From: Cryomorphaceae bacterium
GTDB taxonomy: Bacteria > Bacteroidota > Bacteroidia > Flavobacteriales_D > Parvicellaceae
NCBI GenBank assembly: GCA_905182525.1
Contig: CAJJBV010000005.1
Span: 62,001-126,000, forward strand
Direction of reading: 5' to 3'
DNA length: 64,000 nt
The notes under the pieces were generated by a model, which worked only from the letters and a program-made list of their open reading frames with translations, ran no database searches and had not been told where the DNA came from. A program made the translations under genes and the position numbers. The first letter of the stretch is position 1, and every line of letters begins with the position of its first letter. Of this stretch, positions 1 through 8,759 are shown piece after piece.

Positions 1-1
1 A

Positions 2-961
2 TATGGTCTGAAAGCGGCACGCAATTTTAGTGAGTTATCGAGGTTGGCAAATCTTCAAAAAAACGAAACTGTTTATGAAAATATTAGAATATCTCTTGGG
101 CAAGTAATTATGCTTGAGAAAATGCAAGAGATAATGAAGCAGAATCTTAGTGAAATTAAAATATTAAAAAAGAAAACTAATAAACTCATTCAAGCTGGAG
201 TAATAGATAAAAACTCTATTAATGATATTTTAATTTTAGAATTAGATATTAATTCGGGACTGGAAGAAATTCAGTCAAACAAAAAATTAGCCGTTTTGTC
301 GTTAAAGTCAATTATTGGGTTCCCCGTAGACAGCACCCTTAATTTAATTAACGATTTTGAAGTTAGTGGTGAGGATAGTTTTAATAATGCAATGAACACA
401 AAAAATAATAATGCTTTTAAAATTGGAGAGCAAAATGTTATTTTAAATGATCTTAATTTTAAAACTACTAAAAGCGAAGGCTACCCATCCGTTTTTGGGT
501 TTTTTAATCAACAACATATGGCTATGAGAAATGATTTTAACTTTTTTGATTCTAGAAAAGATTGGTACCCTTCTACTGTTTGGGGGATAAACATTTCTAT
601 TCCTATTTACAATAGCGGCGAAGGAAAATCTAAAACCAATCAAAAAAGACTAGCTCTAATCCAATCTGAAAATGAATTAAAACAAATAGAAAGTCAGATT
701 TTTAACTTATACGAAATGCTGAAAAGTAATTACAATAGTGCCTATTTGAATTACAAAAATCAAAAATCAAAACTTGTTTTAATAAAGGGCGTTTATAAAA
801 ATGAGGAAAGAAAACTATCTCTCGGGGCTTCTAACTCGCTTTCCCTTTCTCAAAGAAAAATGCAGTTTTTACAAGCGCAACAGCAACTAATTCTTAAAGA
901 ATTTGAGCTTTATAAAGCTGAGATTCAAATAAAAACTCACACCAATCCTATAAAATTATGA
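2..961 (+). CDS. TolC-family outer-membrane efflux channel (5' end outside the window)
   Basis: The reading frame is open from base 2, so the gene begins before the window; the TTG at 44 is only an internal codon. About 320 residues are visible. They are rich in long amphipathic helices with heptad-like spacing, as in the two-fold repeated coiled-coil barrel of TolC/OprM proteins that span the periplasm and outer membrane. The protein ends in a short polar tail. The stop overlaps the next ATG (ATGA at 958-961), and the next two genes are a membrane-fusion protein and an RND pump, so this is the exit duct of the same tripartite pump. Family assignment rests on composition and context; the N-terminal signal peptide is not visible. 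Confidence 0.82.
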   Translation, partial: YGLKAARNFSELSRLANLQKNETVYENIRISLGQVIMLEKMQEIMKQNLSEIKILKKKTNKLIQAGVIDKNSINDILILELDINSGLEEIQSNKKLAVLSLKSIIGFPVDSTLNLINDFEVSGEDSFNNAMNTKNNNAFKIGEQNVILNDLNFKTTKSEGYPSVFGFFNQQHMAMRNDFNFFDSRKDWYPSTVWGINISIPIYNSGEGKSKTNQKRLALIQSENELKQIESQIFNLYEMLKSNYNSAYLNYKNQKSKLVLIKGVYKNEERKLSLGASNSLSLSQRKMQFLQAQQQLILKEFELYKAEIQIKTHTNPIKL

Positions 962-2010
962 AAAACATACTTTGGTTTTCCTTTTTAATTATTGTTGCCT
1001 GTCAAAGCAATGATGAAATAATTATAACAGCAACGGATAATGGCGATAATTTAATTGCTAAACCTTTAGTTTCAGTTGTAACTGTTCAAAAAAAGAAGTT
1101 TAAACATTATTTTAAGACCCAAGGCAGTGTAATAAGTAAAGAAATGGCTTTTATAAGGCCCGAGTTAAGTGGTGTAGTTCATACACTTAATGTTGAAGAA
1201 GGAGACTATGTGAAAAAAGAGCAACTAATAATAACCGTTTCTACAGATATTTTAATCGCTCAGCTTGCAGAAATAAATGAGCAAGTTTTATTCACGGAAT
1301 ATCTATTTGAAAAACAAAAAAATCTTTATAATGAGGGATTAAGTACAGAAATTCAACTTAAAGAGGTTGAAAATAATTTTAACAGAATAAAAAAATCAAA
1401 AAACACTCTTTTAACTCAACTTGAAAAGGCTAAAGTTGTAGCGCCTTTTAGTGGTTTCATCGAGAAAGTTTTGGTTCAAGTTGGCGAATCTGTAAGCCCA
1501 ATGGTTTCCATTTGCCATTTGGTAAGTACCGATAATCTATATGTTGTGGCTGATGTTTCAGAAACCCTTCTTTCAAAGATTTCAAAAAACAATCCTTTAG
1601 AAGTTTATTTTCCTTCATTAAAATTAAAATTAGAAGCTCTCAAAATTAATAGAATTGGAAAAATTGTAAACCCAATAAATAGGACTGTTAAAATAGAAAC
1701 AAGGTTGCCTAATTCAAAAAAATTAATTCCAAACTTAATGGCGGAACTAAAAATCAATCATTACTCCAAAGACAGTGCAATATGTTTGCCCTCAAGATTA
1801 ATTTTAAAAGATTCTGATGGAAATACTTATGTGAAACTTCTTGATAATAAAAATAAGGTGCTCATCTGCCCAATAATTCTAGGAAATAGTGAAAAATCCG
1901 AAGTTGAAATAATTAGCGGCCTCAAGGAAGGTGCTAAAGTAATTGACAATGGGAAAAGTACCGTTCTAGAGGGTCAAGAAGTTGAAATAATTAGTGGTGT
2001 TAACTCATGA
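958..2010 (+). CDS. RND efflux periplasmic adaptor (membrane-fusion lipoprotein)
   Basis: 350 residues. The N-terminus has a short hydrophobic segment ending at a Cys near residue 15 (IIVACQS), a lipobox for inner-membrane lipid anchoring. Around residues 60-85, the stretch with GVVHTLNVEEGDYV is the first half of a biotinyl/lipoyl-like domain, and AKVVAPFSGFIEKV (about 158-171) is the second half. They flank a helical hairpin, the typical HlyD/AcrA adaptor order, followed by beta-barrel regions to the C-terminus. The adaptor links the inner-membrane pump to the outer-membrane channel. The start overlaps the stop of the channel gene and the stop overlaps the pump start (ATGA), which suggests translational coupling of the three genes. 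Confidence 0.9.
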   Translation: MKNILWFSFLIIVACQSNDEIIITATDNGDNLIAKPLVSVVTVQKKKFKHYFKTQGSVISKEMAFIRPELSGVVHTLNVEEGDYVKKEQLIITVSTDILIAQLAEINEQVLFTEYLFEKQKNLYNEGLSTEIQLKEVENNFNRIKKSKNTLLTQLEKAKVVAPFSGFIEKVLVQVGESVSPMVSICHLVSTDNLYVVADVSETLLSKISKNNPLEVYFPSLKLKLEALKINRIGKIVNPINRTVKIETRLPNSKKLIPNLMAELKINHYSKDSAICLPSRLILKDSDGNTYVKLLDNKNKVLICPIILGNSEKSEVEIISGLKEGAKVIDNGKSTVLEGQEVEIISGVNS

Positions 2011-5000
2011 AAAATCAAATTAAAAAATGGAGAGAATTTGGACTCTCCTCTCTAGCTGTTAATAATAGAAAAACTGTTTATTTAATTATAACCCTACTGC
2101 TAATTGGAGGGCTATCAGCATATAATAATATGCCTAGAGAAAGTTTTCCTCAAATCCAAGTTCCTGAGATCTATGTTAACGTTCCTTATCCCGGAAACTC
2201 TCCCGAAATCATTACAGACAAAATTATAAAGCCTTTTGAGAAGGAATTAAATAAATTAAAAGGAATTGAGAAAATTAATTCTACAGCTATCCAGGGTTTT
2301 GGAATCGTAAAAATAGAGTTTAATTTTGGGGTGACACCTAAAGAGGCCAAAAGAGCTGTGGAAGAGGCGTTGACAGACGCTAGATCTACCAAAACTTTTG
2401 CACAAGATTTACCTATTGAACCCACAATTCAAGAAGTTGATGTTAACGAATTCCCTATAATAAACATTAATTTGTCTGGGAAGTACCCTGTAGATATTCT
2501 TAAAGAAAAAGCCGATTTAATTAAAGATCGTTTAGAATCAATTTCTGAAATTAATTCAGTTGATATTCGAGGTGTTCAAGAGAAAAAATTGAAAATTGAA
2601 ATTAGGAAGTATGATGCTGAGGCCAAAAGAATTAGTTTTTCTGATGTTGAATCCGCAATTCTAAGTGAAAATACAACAATAGGGGCTGGCAATCTTAAAA
2701 TAGATGGCATTGATAATTTTATAATTATTGAGGGTAAATTTAAGGATTTTAATGAACTTAATAATCTTGTAGTGAAGCATGAGGAAAATAACAATGTCTA
2801 TTTAAGAGACATAGCAAATGTTTCTTTTGCAGATGCGGATACCACTAGCTATGCTCGGCAAAACGGGCAACCTGTTGTGATGCTAGATGTTAAAAAGAGA
2901 GCTGGAGAAAACATTATCAATGCCATTGATAAATTAAAAATTCAGGTCAAAAATCTTCAAATCCAATTTCCAAAAGATATGAGCTTGACCTATACTAATG
3001 ATCAGTCTATAATGATCCGTTCCCAAGTAAGTAATTTAGAAAATTCTATTGTGTTTGGTGTTGTCCTGGTGGTTTTTGTTTTACTCTTTTTTCTGGGGCT
3101 TAGAAATGCTCTTTTTGTCGGAATTGCAATCCCGTTTTCAATGTTTTTATCCTTTATAATACTGGATTTTGCCGGGGTTAGTTTAAATATTATGGTTTTA
3201 TTTTCTTTGGTCTTAGCACTTGGAATGCTTGTTGATAATGGTATAGTTGTGGTAGAAAACGTATATAGATTAATGGATGATGGGCTAAATGCTATTGAAG
3301 CCACTAAAAAAGGGGTTGGAGAGGTTGCTTGGCCAATTATAGCGTCTACCGCTACAACTTTGGCTGCTTTTGTTCCTTTAGCACTATGGCCGGGAACTAT
3401 TGGAGAATTTATGCAATACCTTCCTATTACATTAATGATTGTCTTAGGTTCCTCGTTATTTGTAGCACTAGTAATTACACCTGTTTTATTAGCTGTTTTA
3501 ATGAAAGTAGAAAGCCAGAACCAAAACCGTAAAAACACTTTAAAAATATTTGCTGGAGTATTAATTTTTGGAGTATTAATGTCATTTTTAGAATTTAAAA
3601 CTCTAGGTAATTTAACGATTATAATAAGTTTTTTAATCCTTGTAAATGGATTTTTTCTGGCTCCAGGAACAAAATGGTTTCAGGATAAGTTTTTACCAAA
3701 ACTAGAAAGTGGCTACCAAATATTTTTAACTTGGGTTTTACAAAAAAAGAGGCCAGCCTGGATTATTCTAGGTACTTTTTTTACATTATTTCTGTCTTTT
3801 GTTCTTACGGGCTTGTTTCCACCAAAAGTTTTATTTTTTCCCGAAAATCAACCTAATTATATTAGTGTTTTCGTGGAATTACCCGTTGGGACTAATATTT
3901 CAAAAACTAACTCTACTACTCTTTCTGTAAAGAAAAAAATAACAAGTTTATTAAATGAGCCGATCTTAGGTAAAGACTCTATTTCTTACTTACAAGCTAA
4001 AGATCAAGAATTCATTGACGGTAAATTAGTAGAAACTTTTTTTGTTGAATCAATTATAGAACAGGTTGGTAAAGGAACTTCTGATCCAAATAGCGGGCCC
4101 TCTTTTGGAGAAACTCCACACAAGGCCAGAATAACAATTTCGTTTTGTGAGTTTTCTCACAGAAATGGCCTTAATACTAGCGAGGTAAAAAGATTAATCG
4201 AACAAGCTGTAATGGGTAAATTTCATGCAGATGTTACAATTGTTGTAGACAAAGAGCAAAGCGGTCCTCCTCAAAAAGCACCTATAAATATTGAAGTTAC
4301 AGGGTCGGAAAATTATAGTGAGCTGACAAAAAGAGCAGAAACCGTTCAAGAGTATTTAATAAAAAAAAATATTAAAGGAATTCAAAAATTAAAATTGGAT
4401 GTTGAAGTAAATAAATCGGAGGTTCAGATTGAAATTAATAGACAATATGCTAAAAGAGTTGGTCTTTCAACATCTCAGATTGCCCAAAGTATAAGAACTT
4501 CACTTTTTGGGAAAGATGTTTCAACTTATAATTATGGCGACGAGGATTACGATATTAACATTCGGTTTAATGAAAATGACCGAAAAGACATTTCTTCCAT
4601 ATTAAATCAAAAAATAATGTTTATGAATAACCGGGGTGTTAAATTAAGTATTCCTATAAGTTCCGTTGTAAATAATGTCAAAACTATCAATAAGCACGCT
4701 GCAGTAGTAAGAAAAAATCAAAATAATACTGTAACTGTCTTTAGTGGGGTTCAAGAAGGATATAATGCCAATGAAATAATAACTGTTGTTAAAAAGCATT
4801 TAGCAGAATTTAGTAGCTCAAATGAAGGTCAGGAATTTGTGTCAGCTGGGTATAATTACAAGTTTACTGGCCAAATGGAAGACCAAGAAAAAGAACTGGC
4901 TTTTTTAAGTGGGGCTTTGCTTTTTGCTGTTTTTCTCATTTTATTGATTTTAGTTACACAGTTTAACGCTTTCTCCTCACCTGTTATAATCTTATCTTCA

Positions 5001-5531
5001 GTAGTGTTAAGTCTTGCCGGTGTTTTTTTAGGAATTGTAATTTCACGAAATGATTTTGTAATAATAATGACAATGATTGGAATTATTTCTCTTGCTGGAA
5101 TTGTAGTTAATAACGCTATTGTTTTGGTTGACTATACAAATCTTATCAGAAAGAGAAAACGCGAAAAGCTTAATCTTGACGAGCTTGCTTTGAGTTCTGA
5201 TGAAGATTTTAGGGCTTCTGTAATTGAAGGCGGCAAAACAAGGTTAAGGCCCGTTCTATTAACTGCTATAACTACAATACTTGGACTATTTCCCTTGGCA
5301 TCTGGTCTTAACATTAATTTTTTTACACTAATTAGTGATTGGGATCCACAGATATTTTTTGGAGGAGACAATGTTATCTTTTTTAAACCAATGAGTTTAG
5401 CAATTATTTACGGATTAACTTTTGCAACTTTTTTAACTTTAGTAGTTGTTCCTATTATGTATTATTCTATTTATAAGTTTAAAGTCTGGTTATTTGAAAA
5501 ACTAAATTGGACTATTAAAATTGATTTATAG
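2007..5531 (+). CDS. RND-superfamily efflux pump, permease subunit
   Basis: 1174 residues, slightly longer than AcrB (about 1050). One membrane helix near residues 27-43 is followed by a large periplasmic porter region, a helix cluster at about 345-500, a second porter region, and a final helix cluster at about 965-1165. LGMLVDNGIVVVENVY in the fourth membrane helix is the RND proton-relay region; only one Asp is present where AcrB has two. Two extra hydrophobic segments at about 510-550 separate the halves and explain the additional length. It should export drugs or other small molecules using the proton gradient. The substrate cannot be told from sequence. Last gene of the three-gene operon. 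Confidence 0.92.
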   Translation: MKNQIKKWREFGLSSLAVNNRKTVYLIITLLLIGGLSAYNNMPRESFPQIQVPEIYVNVPYPGNSPEIITDKIIKPFEKELNKLKGIEKINSTAIQGFGIVKIEFNFGVTPKEAKRAVEEALTDARSTKTFAQDLPIEPTIQEVDVNEFPIININLSGKYPVDILKEKADLIKDRLESISEINSVDIRGVQEKKLKIEIRKYDAEAKRISFSDVESAILSENTTIGAGNLKIDGIDNFIIIEGKFKDFNELNNLVVKHEENNNVYLRDIANVSFADADTTSYARQNGQPVVMLDVKKRAGENIINAIDKLKIQVKNLQIQFPKDMSLTYTNDQSIMIRSQVSNLENSIVFGVVLVVFVLLFFLGLRNALFVGIAIPFSMFLSFIILDFAGVSLNIMVLFSLVLALGMLVDNGIVVVENVYRLMDDGLNAIEATKKGVGEVAWPIIASTATTLAAFVPLALWPGTIGEFMQYLPITLMIVLGSSLFVALVITPVLLAVLMKVESQNQNRKNTLKIFAGVLIFGVLMSFLEFKTLGNLTIIISFLILVNGFFLAPGTKWFQDKFLPKLESGYQIFLTWVLQKKRPAWIILGTFFTLFLSFVLTGLFPPKVLFFPENQPNYISVFVELPVGTNISKTNSTTLSVKKKITSLLNEPILGKDSISYLQAKDQEFIDGKLVETFFVESIIEQVGKGTSDPNSGPSFGETPHKARITISFCEFSHRNGLNTSEVKRLIEQAVMGKFHADVTIVVDKEQSGPPQKAPINIEVTGSENYSELTKRAETVQEYLIKKNIKGIQKLKLDVEVNKSEVQIEINRQYAKRVGLSTSQIAQSIRTSLFGKDVSTYNYGDEDYDINIRFNENDRKDISSILNQKIMFMNNRGVKLSIPISSVVNNVKTINKHAAVVRKNQNNTVTVFSGVQEGYNANEIITVVKKHLAEFSSSNEGQEFVSAGYNYKFTGQMEDQEKELAFLSGALLFAVFLILLILVTQFNAFSSPVIILSSVVLSLAGVFLGIVISRNDFVIIMTMIGIISLAGIVVNNAIVLVDYTNLIRKRKREKLNLDELALSSDEDFRASVIEGGKTRLRPVLLTAITTILGLFPLASGLNINFFTLISDWDPQIFFGGDNVIFFKPMSLAIIYGLTFATFLTLVVVPIMYYSIYKFKVWLFEKLNWTIKIDL

Positions 5532-5629
5532 CTTAGTTTTTAGGCTGAAGACTTTGAAAATATATCAACAAAATAAATAAGTATAATTCTTTTTAAGTGG
5601 TAATTTTATTTTTTTCAGAAGATTAAATT

Positions 5630-6886
5630 ATGGATGCCAAATCATTAAAAGTTCATATTGTTGGAGGTGGAGTTAGCGGCCTTGTTGCAGCTCAGGTTTT
5701 AGAAAAACACGGGTTGATCCCAATAATTATAGAAGCTACTGATCGTGTTGGTGGGCGACTAAAAACAGATATTATAGATGGGTTTCAATTAGACCGAGGG
5801 TTTCAGGTTTTATTATCCAGTTATAGTGCAGCAAAAAAATATCTAGACTACAAAGCTTTGGATCTACAAAAGCTCAAGGCAGGCTCTTGCATATTTATAA
5901 ATGGTAAACAAAAGTTTTTTGGAGACCCTTTAAGAGATTTTACATTATTTTTTCCAACTCTTTTTTCTGGAATTGGCAATATGAGTGATAAGATTAAAAT
6001 AGCAAAACTAAACTTCAGCCTTCAAAAAAAAACTATCGCTGAAATATTTGAAGGCGATGAAATCACTACTAAACAATACTTAGATAATTTAGGTTTTTCA
6101 AAAAATATAATTCAAAAGTTTTTCTTGCCTTTTTTTAGTGGCATTTTTCTTGAAAACAGCCTTAAAACACCTAGTAGAATGTTTGAATTTGTTTTTAAAA
6201 TGTTTGGCGAAGGCCTTGGTGTTCTGCCAAAAGGAGGTATTGAAGATATTTCAAAGCAACTTAAAGAAAAGCTTCAAAGTACAGAGATTCATTACAATAC
6301 ACTGGTTTCCAAAGTTAAAAACAAGGTAATTACCTTGTCTAATGGTAAAAAAATTGAGAGCCATTATGTAATTATAGCAGCTGAACCAAGTTCCTTAGTT
6401 GAGAATTTAAAAAACCAACAAATTGATTGGAAATCTTGTGAAAACCTATACTTTACTTGTGCTAATCGCGTTTACGACAAGGCATTTATAGGGTTGATTG
6501 CGAACAAAGAAAGTCTAATTAATAATATTTTTTATCCTACCAGTCTTAAAACTATCCATAGAGGTAAAAGAGACCTAATTTCTGTTACTGTTGTTAAAGA
6601 ACATGGCTTATCAGAGAAAGATTTAATTAATCAGGTTAAAATAGAATTAAAAAAAGAATGTAAAATTGAAGATGCTCATTTTTTAAAGCTATATAATATT
6701 CCCAAAGCCTTGCCAGACATAAACAACTTGCAATACGAAATTTTCCCGTCTGAAACTAAACTTAAAGACGGTGTTTTTTTAGCTGGAGATGTTTTGCTTA
6801 ACGGATCTTTAAACGCAGCTATTATTGCTGGTGAAAAAGCTGCAATGGGCGTTATAGAGGATATAGAAAAAACTATTGCTCTGTAG
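5630..6886 (+). CDS. FAD-dependent amine oxidase / phytoene-desaturase-like oxidoreductase
   Basis: 418 residues. The N-terminus carries the dinucleotide-binding fold VGGGVSGLVAAQVLEKHG followed by an acidic residue and DRVGGRLKTD, the classic FAD-binding pattern of the amine oxidase/protoporphyrinogen oxidase/phytoene desaturase superfamily. Near the C-terminus, FLAGDVLLNGSLNAAIIAGE is the second FAD contact expected in these proteins. No signal peptide or membrane helix is seen, so it is probably cytosolic or peripheral. Length fits the family. It stands alone, with a 98-bp leader and a convergent neighbour 16 bp away. The substrate is unknown; carotenoid-type or amine substrates are both possible. 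Confidence 0.85.
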   Translation: MDAKSLKVHIVGGGVSGLVAAQVLEKHGLIPIIIEATDRVGGRLKTDIIDGFQLDRGFQVLLSSYSAAKKYLDYKALDLQKLKAGSCIFINGKQKFFGDPLRDFTLFFPTLFSGIGNMSDKIKIAKLNFSLQKKTIAEIFEGDEITTKQYLDNLGFSKNIIQKFFLPFFSGIFLENSLKTPSRMFEFVFKMFGEGLGVLPKGGIEDISKQLKEKLQSTEIHYNTLVSKVKNKVITLSNGKKIESHYVIIAAEPSSLVENLKNQQIDWKSCENLYFTCANRVYDKAFIGLIANKESLINNIFYPTSLKTIHRGKRDLISVTVVKEHGLSEKDLINQVKIELKKECKIEDAHFLKLYNIPKALPDINNLQYEIFPSETKLKDGVFLAGDVLLNGSLNAAIIAGEKAAMGVIEDIEKTIAL

Positions 6887-6902
6887 AATTAGCAAAGTTT
6901 AT

Positions 6903-7388
6903 CTATAAACACTTAAAGTATTCAAACGGCTCAAGGCAAGAAATACACCTATACATTGCTTTACATGCTGTGGAACTAAATTGACTTACTAATTCTGTTT
7001 CGTTGGTCTTGCATCTTGGGCATTCTATCTTTTGTTTTATTCCTAAAAGTATGTTTTTGTCTTTGGTTTTATGAGCTGGGGGAGCTATTCCATAAGCTTT
7101 TAACTTTTCCTTTGCTTTATCCGTTATCCAATCGGTTGTCCATGGAGGGTCAAACTGCATTATGATATCAAACTTTTTCACTTTTAATTGCTCTAGTTTT
7201 TCTTTAATATCTTTTTGAAAGCGATCCATGGCTGGACAACCAGAATATGTTGGAGTGATGACCACCTTCAAGGTGTTTTTATCAAACATAATATTTCTTA
7301 AAACCCCCAATTCCTTAATACTAATAACTGGTATTTCTGGGTCTGGTATTTCAGAAATCACTTTTTTTATGTCTTTCAGGCTTGTCAT
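6903..7388 (-). CDS. PaaD-like protein (MIP18/DUF59 domain plus C-terminal zinc ribbon)
   Basis: 161 residues from the ATG at 7388, which lies 2 bp after the hemF stop; a GTG at 7400 would overlap hemF and is less likely. Residues 1-100 form a DUF59/MIP18-type domain (ISEIPDPEIPVISIKELG near the start). The C-terminal 40 residues hold CPRCKTNE and a second pair, CISC, matching the zinc-ribbon tail of PaaD of phenylacetyl-CoA epoxidase, a subunit thought to help assemble iron centres. The other paa genes are not in this window. Instead it closes a queD-hemF operon. It may act in iron-sulfur or di-iron centre maturation generally, or its partners may be elsewhere. Confidence 0.82.
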   Translation of the reverse strand: MTSLKDIKKVISEIPDPEIPVISIKELGVLRNIMFDKNTLKVVITPTYSGCPAMDRFQKDIKEKLEQLKVKKFDIIMQFDPPWTTDWITDKAKEKLKAYGIAPPAHKTKDKNILLGIKQKIECPRCKTNETELVSQFSSTACKAMYRCISCLEPFEYFKCL

Positions 7389-7390
7389 TT

Positions 7391-8206
7391 TTATGTCCAC
7401 TTTGCTGTTGGAGGCATTGACATTAGAATTGCTTCCGTAGAGCCTCCTGTTTTAAGCCCGAAGAGGGTTCCTCTATCCCAAATTAAGTTAAACTCAACGT
7501 ACCTTCCTCTTTTGATTAGCTGTTGCTCTTTTTCTTCTAAAGTCCAGCCTTGATCTTTATGTTTTTTAACTATTTGAGAAATAGCCTCTAAAGTCTTAGT
7601 CCCTACATCTTTTACAAAAGAAAAATCTTTATCCCATTGCCCGGTATTTAAATGATCAAAAAAAATACCCCCCTCTCCTCTAGCCTCTTTTCTGTGAGGT
7701 AAATAAAAATATTCATCACAGTTTTTTTTAAACTTTGGGTAGTATTCTTTATTGTGATTTTGACATGCTTTCTCTAGTTTTGAGTGAAAAAGCTTCGTGT
7801 CGTTTTGATTAATGAAAGTCGGGGTCATGTCTGCCCCGCCCCCAAACCAAGATTGTCCAGTAACTAAAAATCTAGTATTAAAGTGAAATGCTGGCACCTT
7901 AGGCGAGTTCATGTGAGCAACTATACTAATTCCTGATGCCCAGTATTTGGGAGACTTTTCTGTACCTTTTACTTTGTTTCGATATTCACTTGAAAACTCT
8001 CCGGAAACAGTGGAAATATTTACTCCTACTTTTTCAAAAACCTCGCCCTTCATTACACTAATTTCTCCACCTCCAGAACCCTTATGCTTCCAGCTTTTTC
8101 TATCAAAAGATCCTGTATCCGTCTCCATAAAAGATGTGCAAAATTGATCTCTTAAGTCTTTAAACCATTGAGCAGCTCTGGTTTTTTGTTCTTCTATATT
8201 CTCCAT
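7391..8206 (-). CDS. hemF: Coproporphyrinogen III oxidase, aerobic
   Basis: 271 residues from the ATG at 8206, which shares a base with the queD stop (TAATG); the frame is open 30 bp further upstream but that part would overlap queD. HemF uses oxygen to decarboxylate two propionates of coproporphyrinogen III in heme synthesis. Recognisable family segments are SWFGGGADMTPTF, GIFFDHLNTG, and near the end GRYVEFNLIWDRGTLFGL followed by a GGSTEAILMSMPP block. These are the most conserved parts of HemF and are intact. Cytosolic, no signal peptide. The gene lies between queD and a PaaD-like gene in a tight minus-strand operon. A hemD gene occurs separately near 31 kb. Confidence 0.96.
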   Translation of the reverse strand: MENIEEQKTRAAQWFKDLRDQFCTSFMETDTGSFDRKSWKHKGSGGGEISVMKGEVFEKVGVNISTVSGEFSSEYRNKVKGTEKSPKYWASGISIVAHMNSPKVPAFHFNTRFLVTGQSWFGGGADMTPTFINQNDTKLFHSKLEKACQNHNKEYYPKFKKNCDEYFYLPHRKEARGEGGIFFDHLNTGQWDKDFSFVKDVGTKTLEAISQIVKKHKDQGWTLEEKEQQLIKRGRYVEFNLIWDRGTLFGLKTGGSTEAILMSMPPTAKWT

Positions 8207-8649
8207 TATAGATTTTTGTTGTCTTCTATATTCCATTGGGCATAACTATTGGCTGTTTCTCTTAAAAAGCCTTTTACAATAGTGGTTCCTTTTGGTTCGT
8301 TTTTTTTTAATATTTCAATGATTTCAATAAGCATATTTTCACAAGTTGGCTGATAATCAACAAGTCTTATTCTTTCATTAATTGATTTAATTTCTTTAAA
8401 CCTAGTGTCTTTTCTAAGTATTAACCTGTGGTCGAAAAGGGGTAAAACTTTTGTTTTTATAATTTGCTTAATTTCTCCAAAATCAACCACCATTCCACAG
8501 TCTGATATGGTTTTTTCTGGTTTTGGAGTTCCTAAATATGTCATTTCTAGGTGGTAGCTGTGGCCGTGAATGTCTTTACATTTGCCGTTGTATCCATCAA
8601 GTGCATGTGCTGCTTCAAAATCAAACTCTTTTGTTATTCTTATTTTCAA
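8206..8649 (-). CDS. queD: 6-carboxytetrahydropterin synthase (QueD/PTPS family)
   Basis: 147 residues. It begins with the family pattern FDFEAAHAL, then CKDIHGHSYHLEM with the zinc-binding His residues and the catalytic Cys, and later LFDHRLIL. QueD converts dihydroneopterin triphosphate to carboxytetrahydropterin, the first step towards 7-deazaguanine (preQ0/queuosine) after GTP cyclohydrolase. An insertion-rich middle (RKDTRFKEIKSINER) and the PTCENMLIEI segment are typical of Bacteroidota members. First gene of a three-gene minus-strand operon; its stop overlaps the hemF start. A 6-pyruvoyltetrahydropterin synthase activity cannot be excluded, but queuosine use is the better guess. Confidence 0.93.
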   Translation of the reverse strand: MKIRITKEFDFEAAHALDGYNGKCKDIHGHSYHLEMTYLGTPKPEKTISDCGMVVDFGEIKQIIKTKVLPLFDHRLILRKDTRFKEIKSINERIRLVDYQPTCENMLIEIIEILKKNEPKGTTIVKGFLRETANSYAQWNIEDNKNL

Positions 8650-8759
8650 ACTTTTTTTACAAAATTACAATTAAAACAGAAAACTTTTTTTAATTCAACA
8701 CTATTAATATTTGCTTTACTTTATTTTTGAGTTGATTAATTTTAAATTACATTAGAAAA

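Noticed and set aside
3002-3538. Long open frame antisense to the RND pump gene
   Set aside because: It mirrors the membrane-helix codons of the real gene and has no independent motif, start signal or sensible composition. The same applies to long antisense frames in DUF4175 (10805-11179 and 11450-11914).
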